64,000 nucleotides of DNA from Oscillospiraceae bacterium (GCA_017430455.1 JAFRMX010000009.1:88012-152011), one strand, 5' to 3'; shown: positions 53,215 through 61,708, numbered from the stretch's first letter. Numbers and translations are program-made. The notes: a model not told the origin generated them from the sequence alone.

Positions 53215-54802
53215 GTTTAATAAGTCAGGCTCAACATCTGAGGAACTGAGCGAATACAAAGTCGATAATGCCGTGATCCTGGCGGCTGGAATTACCAAAG
53301 AAACGATCTACGCCCCGCCTAAAGGCCTGTTTCTCATAGACGGAGTTCCCATCATCGAGCGGCTTATCTGCCAGCTTAAGGAAGTTGGCATTGATGATAT
53401 ATATATTGTTGTGGGCTATAAAAAAGAGATGTATTTTTATCTTGAGGAAAAATACGGAATACATCTTATCGGCAATCCTAAACTCGATAAAAACAATATT
53501 TTTTCACTTTATCTTGCCAGGAATGTTCTGAAAAATACCTATATATGTTCATGCGATTATTATTTTAATGATAATCCTTTCTCCAGATTTGAATACAGAG
53601 CCTATCATGCGACCACATATCTTGCGGATGCACGAAGGAAATTTGTTGTAAAGACAAATTCCAGGGGGCGTATAACCGATATAACTGCCGGAGCTGAGGA
53701 AGGCGAGTGTATCCACGGCCTTGCCTATTTTGACAGAGATTTTTCAAGCACTTTTGTAAAAATACTTGAAAACGAGATCAGAAATTATCGCGTAGATCAA
53801 ATGTTCTGGCAGGAGTTTTTTGCAAAACATATTGACGAACTGGATCTGTATATCAAACATTTTGAACCCGGAGACGCGCTGGAATTCAACGACCTCAGGG
53901 CATTGAAATCGATGAGCCTGCTTTTCGTCGACAGTGTGAGCACCCGGATCGTAAAAAACATATGCAATCAGCTTGATTGTGAGGAAAAGGATATAACCAA
54001 TGTTGATATTCTGGACGCCGGGCATTCAAATATAACTTTCAAGGTTGCTGCCAAAGGAAAAGACTATGTGTACCGTTATCCCGGAGTAAGCGGCAAAAAC
54101 ATTGTCAGCAGGGAAAGAGAGACTTTTGTAAACAGTATCGGGAAACAGCTTGGAATAGACAATACCTTACTTTATATTGATGAAAACGGGCACAAGCTTT
54201 CTGTATTTATTCCGGATGCGCATCCTCTTGACCCGAAGAATAAAACAGAGATGGGCAAGCTCGCAAGAGCTTTGAGAGAATTGCATAATTTTGAAATATC
54301 GGATGAAGATAAGGTCAGGTATTCTTTTGATCCGATAAAAGAAGCGGACAGGCTCCTGAGTATGGCGTGCGCCAATAAAGATGATCTTTTCAAGATCTTT
54401 GGCGAGCTGAGAGAAAAAGTCCTTAAAATATATGAAAAACTTGAGCAGGACGGCTTCAGAAAAGCAGCCTGCCATGGAAACGTAAGCTGCAATAACTGCC
54501 TGATCACTGATCATTCCTTCGATCTGATAGACTGGGAATTTGCCGGATACTGCGATGTAGCGTTTGATTATCCTCATGACTACGATTTTGAGGAGGAGGA
54601 CCTTCTTTCATTCCTGACATATTATTATGGCAGAGAGCCTGCAGAAAAAGAGTACCGGCACTGGCTTTCCTACAGAGCAATTCATTATTGGTATTACATG
54701 TGCTGGGCGACATATAAAGAGAGCCTTAATGAAGATTGCGGAAACAGGATGCTGGATTTTTTTGAAGCGTGTAAGCATATTCTTGAACTAACACAGTATT
54801 AG
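53180..54802 (+). CDS. LicC-LicA-like fusion: nucleotidyltransferase plus choline-kinase-like domain
   Basis: The 540 aa protein starts at GTG 53180. Residues about 25-245 resemble LicC phosphocholine cytidylyltransferases (PKGLFLIDGVPIIERLI, VVGYKKEMYFYLEEKYG, NNIFSLYLAR). However, the usual AAGxGSRxxP loop is AAGITKETIYAPPKG, so the Arg is missing and the loop is shorter. Residues about 275-520 are an APH/choline-kinase fold. Its Brenner motif HxDx4N reads H432-G-N434...N439, with Asn in place of the catalytic Asp; the metal-site DWE is kept. Both active sites are thus altered. Expected role: supply of activated choline or a like group to LicD. Confidence 0.8.
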   Translation: MNRDRYQNLIDEFNKSGSTSEELSEYKVDNAVILAAGITKETIYAPPKGLFLIDGVPIIERLICQLKEVGIDDIYIVVGYKKEMYFYLEEKYGIHLIGNPKLDKNNIFSLYLARNVLKNTYICSCDYYFNDNPFSRFEYRAYHATTYLADARRKFVVKTNSRGRITDITAGAEEGECIHGLAYFDRDFSSTFVKILENEIRNYRVDQMFWQEFFAKHIDELDLYIKHFEPGDALEFNDLRALKSMSLLFVDSVSTRIVKNICNQLDCEEKDITNVDILDAGHSNITFKVAAKGKDYVYRYPGVSGKNIVSRERETFVNSIGKQLGIDNTLLYIDENGHKLSVFIPDAHPLDPKNKTEMGKLARALRELHNFEISDEDKVRYSFDPIKEADRLLSMACANKDDLFKIFGELREKVLKIYEKLEQDGFRKAACHGNVSCNNCLITDHSFDLIDWEFAGYCDVAFDYPHDYDFEEEDLLSFLTYYYGREPAEKEYRHWLSYRAIHYWYYMCWATYKESLNEDCGNRMLDFFEACKHILELTQY

Positions 54803-54905
54803 TTTGCCTTCTTAATGACAAGAAATATTCCGGAATGAATTAACAGTAATTGGGGCAATTCTATATTACAAACCATACAAATCGCTGAGCAGCAGAAAAT
54901 CAAGA

Positions 54906-56540
54906 ATGACAAGACAAGTAATTCATCGTAATTTTATAATAACAGCTTTACTGATTTTAATGGTTTTGCTATGCGTATTAATTGCTTTATCGAATGGCAC
55001 TGCTGAAACCGATAATGCTGATGTTCAGGAAGCAAACTCGTCGGGGAGCGATGCCGGTATTCAGGAAGAAAGTTCTCCGGAGGATTTTGCTGATCTCACA
55101 GAAAATCATATAACTCCGGAGATGTTTGGGGCTGCCGGAGACGGATTCGCAGATGATACAGCGGCGTGGCAACAGGCTCTAATGTTAGCACAGAAAAATG
55201 GCGTTGCAGTTTTCGGATCACCGGGAAAGACTTATCTCTGCAAAGACCTGTATATATGTTCTTACGCTATAATTGATTTAAACGGGGCAACTTTGAATAT
55301 TGGCGGCATATCACTTTTTTTGCCCGATACGAAGGCAACAGGATATGACGGAGAGCATGATATTGAAATAAGGAACGGAACTATACAAAGAGTTAATTCC
55401 ATCGCTATTTGCCACAACAGGAATGTGGTATTGAAAGACTTGGCGTTTGTGGAGTGTAAAGGAAATCATTTTATAGAAATATGCGCCAGCCGGGATATTC
55501 TGATTGAGAACTGTTCGTTCAGCGGACAGCAGGCAAACAACAATACATATGGCGAGATGGTCCAGCTGGATGTTCTGGAGCCGTCGAGTTTTCACCATTT
55601 TAGCGACAATACCCTCAATAATGCCACTTATGACGGCACTCCGCTTGACAATATTGTGATAAGAGGTTGCACCTTCAACAGAGGGCAATCCCATATGCAC
55701 GGGGGTGTCGGTTCTCATATAGACAATATGCTCAGCGGCAACGGCAGCATGCATACAAATATTACTGTTGAAGACTGCGTTTTTACTGGCAGTGAAAACA
55801 ATTCGATTACGGCGGAAGGCGTTAACGGATTTTTTGTCCGAAATAATTATTTTTGCGACAATGAAGGCGACTGCATCCAGCTTAAACACAGCAACGAAAA
55901 TATCGAAATCTGTGGTAATACTTTTGAAAACTGTTCAGCAGGTACAGAGGGAGAACCGCATTATATTATCAATACAAGCAAAAAAGATGTATATGCTCAG
56001 AATGGATTACTTCTTTCCGGAAATGTAATACTGAGCAGGGAAGAGCGGGGAACAGCTTTCCTGCTATATTTCTGCAGTCCTTTAACTGTATCCGACAATG
56101 ATATGGAAGGCGGTTTTAGCCTCCTTAAATTGGAATACTGTAAGGATATAACCATAAATAGCAATATATGCCATACAGCTCATAATCATAACACTTATAT
56201 AATATCTGCAACCAACAGCAATCTGATTGAGTTGGATGAGTATACAAGAGTTGACGGAAACTCCGAAGCGCAGGCTAATATTGCAGTTATAACTCTTACA
56301 ACAGATATTTCTCTGTTCAGTGATGGTTTGATTCAGATCAACTATGGAGATAATACTTTTGAAACGGTAGAACTAAGAGCGAAGAATCAGACTTTTAGTA
56401 TTGGAGAAAAGTATTCGGTTATGTCCTCTCTAGGGAACATGTATGAGGTTAATTTTACTTATAAGTCAACAATTGTTCTGACCAGAGATGATGAAACCAG
56501 TATCGGAAATATAAGATGTGTTTTGATGAAGAACGTGTAA
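54906..56540 (+). CDS. Membrane-anchored right-handed beta-helix protein
   Basis: The 544 aa protein has an N-terminal signal anchor (about 8-30) and a low-complexity acidic linker. ITPEMFGAAGDGFADDTAAWQQALMLA is the typical entry of Pectate_lyase_3/tailspike-like folds. Repeated short strands with Asn and Cys ladders follow (INGENCSFSG-like turns) to about residue 440, then a small C-terminal domain. It may modify or bind the polymer outside the cell. It is the last gene before an IS remnant and has no clear Shine-Dalgarno. Confidence 0.8.
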   Translation: MTRQVIHRNFIITALLILMVLLCVLIALSNGTAETDNADVQEANSSGSDAGIQEESSPEDFADLTENHITPEMFGAAGDGFADDTAAWQQALMLAQKNGVAVFGSPGKTYLCKDLYICSYAIIDLNGATLNIGGISLFLPDTKATGYDGEHDIEIRNGTIQRVNSIAICHNRNVVLKDLAFVECKGNHFIEICASRDILIENCSFSGQQANNNTYGEMVQLDVLEPSSFHHFSDNTLNNATYDGTPLDNIVIRGCTFNRGQSHMHGGVGSHIDNMLSGNGSMHTNITVEDCVFTGSENNSITAEGVNGFFVRNNYFCDNEGDCIQLKHSNENIEICGNTFENCSAGTEGEPHYIINTSKKDVYAQNGLLLSGNVILSREERGTAFLLYFCSPLTVSDNDMEGGFSLLKLEYCKDITINSNICHTAHNHNTYIISATNSNLIELDEYTRVDGNSEAQANIAVITLTTDISLFSDGLIQINYGDNTFETVELRAKNQTFSIGEKYSVMSSLGNMYEVNFTYKSTIVLTRDDETSIGNIRCVLMKNV

Positions 56541-56584
56541 CAGACAAATGCGTACATATTAATCTCTCGAAGAGAGCTAAACCG

Positions 56585-56820
56585 GTTATGTCAGCTTCGA
56601 TCGTTACCAGTCTGAGCTTCTTTTCAAAGTGATAGCCGACCGCAGCGAACGGGGCAGTATTATTGTTACAACAAACCTTTCATTTTCTGAATGGACCACT
56701 TTGTTTGAAAACACAGCTATGGTAGCAGCCATGGTTGACCGGTTGACATTTCAGTCTTACATTCTTGACATGAATGGTCCGTCTTTTCGTCTTGAAAAGG
56801 CTAAGAAACAAAAGCAGTAA
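56585..56820 (+). pseudogene. istB: istB remnant (IS21-family ATPase), C-terminal part
   Basis: The frame reads GYVSFDRYQSELLFKVIADR, then ERGSIIVTTN and FSEWTTLFENTA with DRLTF, ending near YILDMNGPSFRL. This matches the C-terminal third of IstB. The P-loop part and istA are missing; upstream of 56585 the frame is stopped. It is followed by IS21-type end repeats. Confidence 0.85.
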
Positions 56821-56900
56821 GTGGCTCACTTTCAAGCTGGCGTTAGTGGCTCAAATTCAAGCTAGCGGGTGGCTCACTTTCTGGTTGACATTTACAGCAA
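56821..56900 (+). mobile_element. Right end of an IS21-family element
   Basis: GTGGCTCA occurs at 56821, 56846 and 56869 in the same orientation. The first two copies are followed by ATTCAAGCT/TTTCAAGCT-like sequence, as at the multi-repeat ends of IS21 elements. It lies directly after the istB remnant. The left end is not seen, so the element is truncated and immobile. Bases 56901-57020 hold no gene I can support. Confidence 0.7.
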
Positions 56901-57023
56901 ATGAGCAAACTGATGAGGCTGATAGTAATGCAGATATTAAGCAAACCCGCAGGTTTGAGGCGAAAATTGATGCCGTATTTGGGTAAGAGATTGTACGGCA
57001 ATTCAGGGGCTGACGGGGAAATT

Positions 57024-57068
57024 CGAACGAAACAACCTTATATAAAAGGTTAGTTTCGTTCGTTTTTT
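57024..57068 (+). terminator. Strong plus-strand terminator-like hairpin
   Basis: CGAACGAAAC and AACCTT (57024-57039) pair with AAGGTT and GTTTCGTTCG (57046-57062), giving 16 bp with one bulged A. Six Ts follow. There is no obvious gene directly upstream; it may end read-through from the IS or beta-helix gene. Confidence 0.75.
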
Positions 57069-57079
57069 GACTGAAAGAA

Positions 57080-57127
57080 AAGCGAATATATATGTGCCTC
57101 TAAAAGGCGGCACATATATATTCGCTT
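57080..57127. repeat. Perfect 19-bp inverted repeat
   Basis: AAGCGAATATATATGTGCC (57080-57098) is exactly complementary to 57109-57127, with a 10-base loop. It lies 34 bases past the 3' end of the WYL gene. On the minus strand a T/C-rich stretch follows (TTTTCTTTC), so it may end that transcript. Its perfect symmetry is more than a terminator needs. Confidence 0.85.
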
Positions 57128-57161
57128 GCTTTCCTTTCCCGCGCGATTTTCAATTAAGGGG

Positions 57162-58154
57162 TCAGGTGCTGAGCTTTGAGAGGCGGCGTGTGAGGAACTC
57201 CTTATATCTTTCTGCTGCAGGCTCCGGGTCCCGGATCTCCATATTCTCGAACTGGAAGATCCATGCATAGAAGGTCGGGGATTCCTCTATATCCACAACA
57301 GCCTCGAAGTTTCCTTTCTCGTCGATCCTGTATATTCTCGTCTCTTCCCCGAATTTGTCGAATACGGCGTTGATCTCCTTTTCCGTGAAACGGAGTATGA
57401 CCTTGCAGGGCTCGCCTCCGTACATTTTGAACTGTGTTTTGAGATACACCGGAATGTCTGCCCTGTCGTATATCGCGTCGGCGCTGATAAGCATTTCGGA
57501 GATCTCAATATTCTTCATCCTGTCCACCCTGTAGACGACTCTGGTCCCGCCTTTGGAGCTGTCGTGTGATACGAGATAGCACTGATCCTCAACATAGGCT
57601 ATGACTACAGGGTCTGCCGTATATCTCTTTCCTCCGTGTCTCTCGACGAGCTTACCGGTATAGTCTTTTCTGCAGTATCTGAAATGTATCTTTCTGCTTG
57701 AACGGATCGCGTCTTCTATTATGCCTATGTTATAAGTCGTTTTTATATCGTTTTTCTTTCTCGCTGCAAAAATGACGGACTCTTCCTCAAATATATCTCT
57801 TTTGCAGTAACCGGCGAAATCGGAAAGCTTCCTTGTAAGCTCGACCGTTGTTTTCCCGTCTATAAAAGAGGCTGCCTTGAGGGCATTGAATACAAGCTTT
57901 ACCTCGGATCTGTCCAGAGGGCAGTTCTTTCTGTAATAGGCCTTCTCCTTTCCTTTGCGCTCGGTCCCGAGCTCGAAAATGTTTTCGTTTATCAGCTCGA
58001 GATCCTTTGCAAGGGTCTGCCTCGTAACGGTAAATCCAGCGTCATCCAGCGCCAGCAAAAGCTCACTTGTCGAAAGGGAGTTGAGCTCGTCGGTGTTGTC
58101 GTTCAAGATCTCCGTAAGAGCGTAGAAATAAAGCTTGTCTGTCCGGTTCGTCAT
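57162..58154 (-). CDS. WYL-domain transcriptional regulator
   Basis: The 330 aa protein has an N-terminal winged helix (about 5-75, LLLALDDAGFTVTRQTLAKDL) and a WYL domain (about 145-230, KIHFRYCRKDYTGKL, YTADPVVIAYVEDQCYLV). A WCX-like C-terminal domain follows (about 245-325). WYL proteins bind nucleic-acid ligands and often control phage defence, DNA damage or mobile-element genes. It is divergent from the primase-helicase gene, and a perfect palindrome in the shared promoter region is the likely operator. Shine-Dalgarno GAGGCGAT. Confidence 0.93.
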   Translation of the reverse strand: MTNRTDKLYFYALTEILNDNTDELNSLSTSELLLALDDAGFTVTRQTLAKDLELINENIFELGTERKGKEKAYYRKNCPLDRSEVKLVFNALKAASFIDGKTTVELTRKLSDFAGYCKRDIFEEESVIFAARKKNDIKTTYNIGIIEDAIRSSRKIHFRYCRKDYTGKLVERHGGKRYTADPVVIAYVEDQCYLVSHDSSKGGTRVVYRVDRMKNIEISEMLISADAIYDRADIPVYLKTQFKMYGGEPCKVILRFTEKEINAVFDKFGEETRIYRIDEKGNFEAVVDIEESPTFYAWIFQFENMEIRDPEPAAERYKEFLTRRLSKLST

Positions 58155-58275
58155 ATTGCAATCGCCTCAGTATCAATAAAAACACAATTTGCTGTTAACA
58201 TACTTTAACAGCAAAATCTTAGCATATTGATTGGGTGTTGTAAATATGATTAAATCGCGGCTGAGGTGATTACAA
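58155..58275. promoter_or_regulatory. Divergent promoter region with perfect 11-bp palindrome
   Basis: TTTGCTGTTAA (58188-58198) and TTAACAGCAAA (58205-58215) form a perfect inverted repeat with a six-base spacer between the WYL and primase-helicase genes. It is a good operator candidate for the WYL repressor, acting on one or both genes. At the edges a near-perfect 16-base inverted pair (58155-58170 and 58261-58276) carries the two Shine-Dalgarno sequences, so both translation starts look alike. Confidence 0.7.
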
Positions 58276-60375
58276 TTGGAAAACGGAAACAATGTACTCG
58301 ATGCCCTGGAATTCGCGCCGGGAGAGGAATACGAATACGAAGACTGGCTGAAGATCGGAATGGCACTGAAACATGAAGGATATGATTTCGACGTATGGGA
58401 TAACTGGAGCAGAAACGACCCGAAATACAGCAGGGAAGATAATCTGTACAAGTGGAATTCGTTCGGAGAGGTTGCAAATCCCGTCGGAGCCGGAACGATC
58501 ATCAATCTTGCGAAAGAACACGGCTTTGTCCCGAAGGCAAAACAGGAAAGCAGCCCGAAAACGGAAAAAGCGGCCCCTGTTCCTCAGAAATCTGCTCCCG
58601 TATCTCCGGATGTCAGCCTGAGCGCGCAATTAAAAAAGCTGGCGGAAAAGATCGTTTATGTGCAGGAGGCTGCAGTCGACCCCGACCCCTGGGGAGAAAA
58701 GAGAATTGATTTCACTTATGACCAAAATGTACATGACGGGGCAGCTGAAATGGCCGCCTTTATCCAGGCGCTGTTCAAGCCCGATGATCTTGTCAACTTC
58801 ATTACATCGGATGTCAAGAGAGACGCAAGCGGAAAACTCTGCCCCATGTCCGGAGAGACCAGAAAAGCCGGAGAACTTGTGGCGGATATTCTCGAACACA
58901 AGGACGATCCGAAGGAAGCTGTCGGAGCCTGGGATGAGGAGGCCGGAGCCTGGATACGCATGAATCCCACGGACGGAAAGGGCGTGGCCGACGCAAACAT
59001 AACCGATTTCAGATACGCGCTCATCGAATTCGACCACCTGCCCATTCTCACCCAGATAAAGATCCTGGAAAAGCTCGATCTTCCGACGGCAGCCGTAGTT
59101 TACAGCGGAGGGAAGAGCATACACTCCGTTATTAAGATAGACGCAAAAAACGCGAAGGAGTATGCCGAGAGAGTAAACTTCCTGTACAGCTATCTGGATT
59201 CCCGGGGTTACGGCCCGGATAAGGCCAATAAGAATCCCTCAAGGCTCACAAGGCTTCCCGGCGTCACAAGGAACGGCAGATACCAGAGGCTGATGATGAC
59301 AAATGTCGGGCCGAATTCCTGGTATCAGTGGATATCCATACTTGAAGAGACCTCGGACGGACTTCCGGAGATGGATACCCTTTCAAAAGAGCTGATAACA
59401 AACAATCCCCCGCTTGCACCGGAAGTTATAGAAGGAGTGCTCAGAAAAGGACATAAGATGATCCTCTCCGGACCTTCAAAGGCGGGAAAGAGCTTTCTTC
59501 TGATAGAGCTTGCGGTTGCGATAGCCGAAGGAAAGAAATGGCTCGGTTTCAGCTGCACAAGGGGGAGCGTTCTCTACATCAACCTTGAGATAGACAGGCC
59601 GAGCTTCATAGAGAGGGTAAAGCTCATATATGAGGAGATGAATTATCCGCTCGATCACCCGGATAATCTCACTGTGTGGACCCTGAGAGGAAAATCCATG
59701 CCTCTGGATCAGCTCGTCCCGTATATTATCAGAAGATGCTGCAAGAGGCATTTTGACGTCATTATAATTGATCCGATATACAAAGTGCTCACAGGCGACG
59801 AGAACAGCGCCTCGGATATGGGATATTTCTGCAACCAGTTCGACATGCTCTGCAGCGATCTGGGAGTTTCGGTCATATACTGCCACCACCATCCCAAGGG
59901 CGATATGGATCAGAGGTCCGTTCAGGACAGGGCTTCGGGCTCCGGAGTCTTCGCGAGAGACCCTGACGCGCAGCTGGATCTCACGCCGCTGGATATCTCA
60001 AATGTAAAGTATGACACGAAAACGGCTTATCTTATGGCATGTACGGCCTGGAAGATGGAATCCGTATTGAGGGAGTTTGCTTCTTTCCAGCCGATCAAGC
60101 TTTGGTTTGCATACCCGATCCATATAGCAGACAGCGATGTCGGCAACCTGCTTCTGGGAGCAAAAGCAAAGAAGCCGGGCGGAAAACAGAAGGGCAGCGG
60201 GCTCAACCAAGAGACGATAGATACCGCTTTCGAAGGTCTGGCGTCTCAGGGAGAAGTCAGGCTGGACGATCTGGTCGCCAAGCTCGGTATGTCGGAACAG
60301 CATGTGAGAAGGACGATAAAAAGCCGGTGCGGAGATTCGTACCTTGTGAAGAACGGCGTCGTTTCGAGAGTTTAA
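58276..60375 (+). CDS. PriCT-primase-RepA helicase fusion protein
   Basis: The 699 aa protein starts at TTG 58276 behind GAGGTGAT. A PriCT_2-like segment (about 12-70, EDWLKIGMALKHEGYDFDVW) is followed by a linker and a primase-like domain (about 120-360; TDFRYALIEFDHLPI, YSGGKSIHSVIKIDA, NPSRLTRLPGVTRNG). A RepA/AAA_25 ATPase follows, with Walker A SGPSKAGKS near 397-405, Walker B IIIDPIYKV and YCHHHPKGDM. The end is a winged helix (about 640-690). Such fusions replicate plasmids, ICEs and phage satellites. No relaxase or integrase is near, and WYL control suggests it is kept silent. Confidence 0.85.
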   Translation: MENGNNVLDALEFAPGEEYEYEDWLKIGMALKHEGYDFDVWDNWSRNDPKYSREDNLYKWNSFGEVANPVGAGTIINLAKEHGFVPKAKQESSPKTEKAAPVPQKSAPVSPDVSLSAQLKKLAEKIVYVQEAAVDPDPWGEKRIDFTYDQNVHDGAAEMAAFIQALFKPDDLVNFITSDVKRDASGKLCPMSGETRKAGELVADILEHKDDPKEAVGAWDEEAGAWIRMNPTDGKGVADANITDFRYALIEFDHLPILTQIKILEKLDLPTAAVVYSGGKSIHSVIKIDAKNAKEYAERVNFLYSYLDSRGYGPDKANKNPSRLTRLPGVTRNGRYQRLMMTNVGPNSWYQWISILEETSDGLPEMDTLSKELITNNPPLAPEVIEGVLRKGHKMILSGPSKAGKSFLLIELAVAIAEGKKWLGFSCTRGSVLYINLEIDRPSFIERVKLIYEEMNYPLDHPDNLTVWTLRGKSMPLDQLVPYIIRRCCKRHFDVIIIDPIYKVLTGDENSASDMGYFCNQFDMLCSDLGVSVIYCHHHPKGDMDQRSVQDRASGSGVFARDPDAQLDLTPLDISNVKYDTKTAYLMACTAWKMESVLREFASFQPIKLWFAYPIHIADSDVGNLLLGAKAKKPGGKQKGSGLNQETIDTAFEGLASQGEVRLDDLVAKLGMSEQHVRRTIKSRCGDSYLVKNGVVSRV

Positions 60376-60439
60376 TTAACATAATTTGGTTGACTATAAT
60401 TTGCTGATAATCAGTGATCCGGCGGGCTGCTTTTTGCTT

Positions 60440-60490
60440 TTCTCCTAAAGCCTTGATTATTCACCTAAAATGCTGTAATATTTAGGAGAA
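60440..60490. promoter_or_regulatory. Inverted repeat upstream of fic
   Basis: TTCTCCTAAA (60440-60449) and TTTAGGAGAA (60481-60490) are perfect inverted copies with 31 bases between them. A third half-site CACCTAAAA (60472-60480) abuts the second copy. The second copy is 26 bases before the fic ATG. This arrangement suits cooperative binding, perhaps by the Fic protein's own winged helix. Confidence 0.5.
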
Positions 60491-60516
60491 ACAATCCGGC
60501 GTAGGAGGATGACATC

Positions 60517-61617
60517 ATGAGAATGTTTGACTATTCAAAATATAAAGAATTCAAATGGGATAATAAGATTTTGAATTATCTGTCTCAGATTCATGAATTT
60601 AAAGGAATGCAGGAGCTTTTTTCGAGGCAGAAGCCGGTGGAACTGGGGAGGCTTGTTGAAGTAGCTAAGGTTCAATCTGTCGAATCTTCCAACAGAATCG
60701 AAGGAATCGTTACAACGAGCTCCCGTATCGGCCAGATCGTTCATGAGAAAACAACACCCAGAAACAGATATGAAAAGGAAATCGCCGGATATCGTGATGT
60801 TTTGAATACAGTCCATGAGAGCCATAACTATATTCCTGTGAGCGGAAACATCATCTTACAACTACATAGGGATCTGATGAAATATTCGGATTCCGGATCA
60901 GGCGGAACATATAAAGTCGCCCAGAATTATCTGAAGGAAACGAGAGCGGATGGGACTGAATTTATTCGGTTCACACCGGTTCAGCCGTATGAAACGGCCC
61001 CGTGTATTGATTCGATCTGCGAAAACTATAGAAAGTCGATCGAAGACAGATCGGTCGATCCCTTGCTGATCATTTCTGTGTTTATCCGTGACTTCTTATG
61101 CATCCATCCGTTTAATGACGGAAACGGACGGATGAGCAGACTATTAACATTGTTGCTGCTTTATCGCAGCGGCTATGAGGTCGGGAAATACATTAGTATT
61201 GAGATGCATATCGAGAAGACCAAAAGTGTTTACTACGATGCTCTGGAAGAGGCTTCCCGCAACTGGCATGAGGGTGAAGACGATCCAACGCCTTTCATTA
61301 AATATATGCTGGGCGTTATTCTTGCGTGCTACAGAGAATTTGAAGAAAGGGTCAGTATTATCAGTGAGACAACAGTGATTACAACTACAAAGGGCGGAAA
61401 AGTCAGATCCGTGAGCGTTAAAAGCAGTGCATATGATATTGTCAAAGCTGCTGCAGACACTAAGATCGGGAAATTTACAAAGCGGGAAATTGCGAACATA
61501 TGTCCAAGCATAAGTGAGAAATCAGTCGAGCTTGCTTTGAAAAAGCTGCAGGATGAAGGATATGTTGAGAAGCATGGCTCCGGCCGAAATACCTATTATG
61601 CCAAGGCTTACTCCTAA
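60517..61617 (+). CDS. Fic-domain AMPylase with N-terminal inhibitory helix
   Basis: The 366 aa protein has an N-terminal Fic_N region with SSNRIEGIV, giving the inhibitory (S/T)xxxE(G/N) motif (Ser58...Glu62-Gly63). The Fic core has HPFNDGNGRMSR with His197. The C-terminal winged helix (about 300-360) has SEKSVELALKKLQDEGYVEK. This is class II Fic: activity is held off in cis until Glu62 is displaced. The usual action is transfer of AMP from ATP to a protein hydroxyl. A strong Shine-Dalgarno (TAGGAGGATG) precedes the start. An inverted repeat upstream hints at self-regulation. Confidence 0.93.
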   Translation: MRMFDYSKYKEFKWDNKILNYLSQIHEFKGMQELFSRQKPVELGRLVEVAKVQSVESSNRIEGIVTTSSRIGQIVHEKTTPRNRYEKEIAGYRDVLNTVHESHNYIPVSGNIILQLHRDLMKYSDSGSGGTYKVAQNYLKETRADGTEFIRFTPVQPYETAPCIDSICENYRKSIEDRSVDPLLIISVFIRDFLCIHPFNDGNGRMSRLLTLLLLYRSGYEVGKYISIEMHIEKTKSVYYDALEEASRNWHEGEDDPTPFIKYMLGVILACYREFEERVSIISETTVITTTKGGKVRSVSVKSSAYDIVKAAADTKIGKFTKREIANICPSISEKSVELALKKLQDEGYVEKHGSGRNTYYAKAYS

Positions 61618-61668
61618 AAAGAAAAAAGATATAAGACAATACCCCCTCAAACTCCCCGGAGGGGAGGT

Positions 61669-61696
61669 TTGACATTTAATATAAATACACTATAAT
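61669..61696 (+). promoter_or_regulatory. Promoter of the LCP gene
   Basis: TTGACA (61669-61674) and TATAAT (61691-61696) are perfect boxes with 16 bases between them. The GAATTA repeat lies between this promoter and the start codon. Confidence 0.75.
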
Positions 61697-61708
61697 TGAC
61701 AAACTGAG

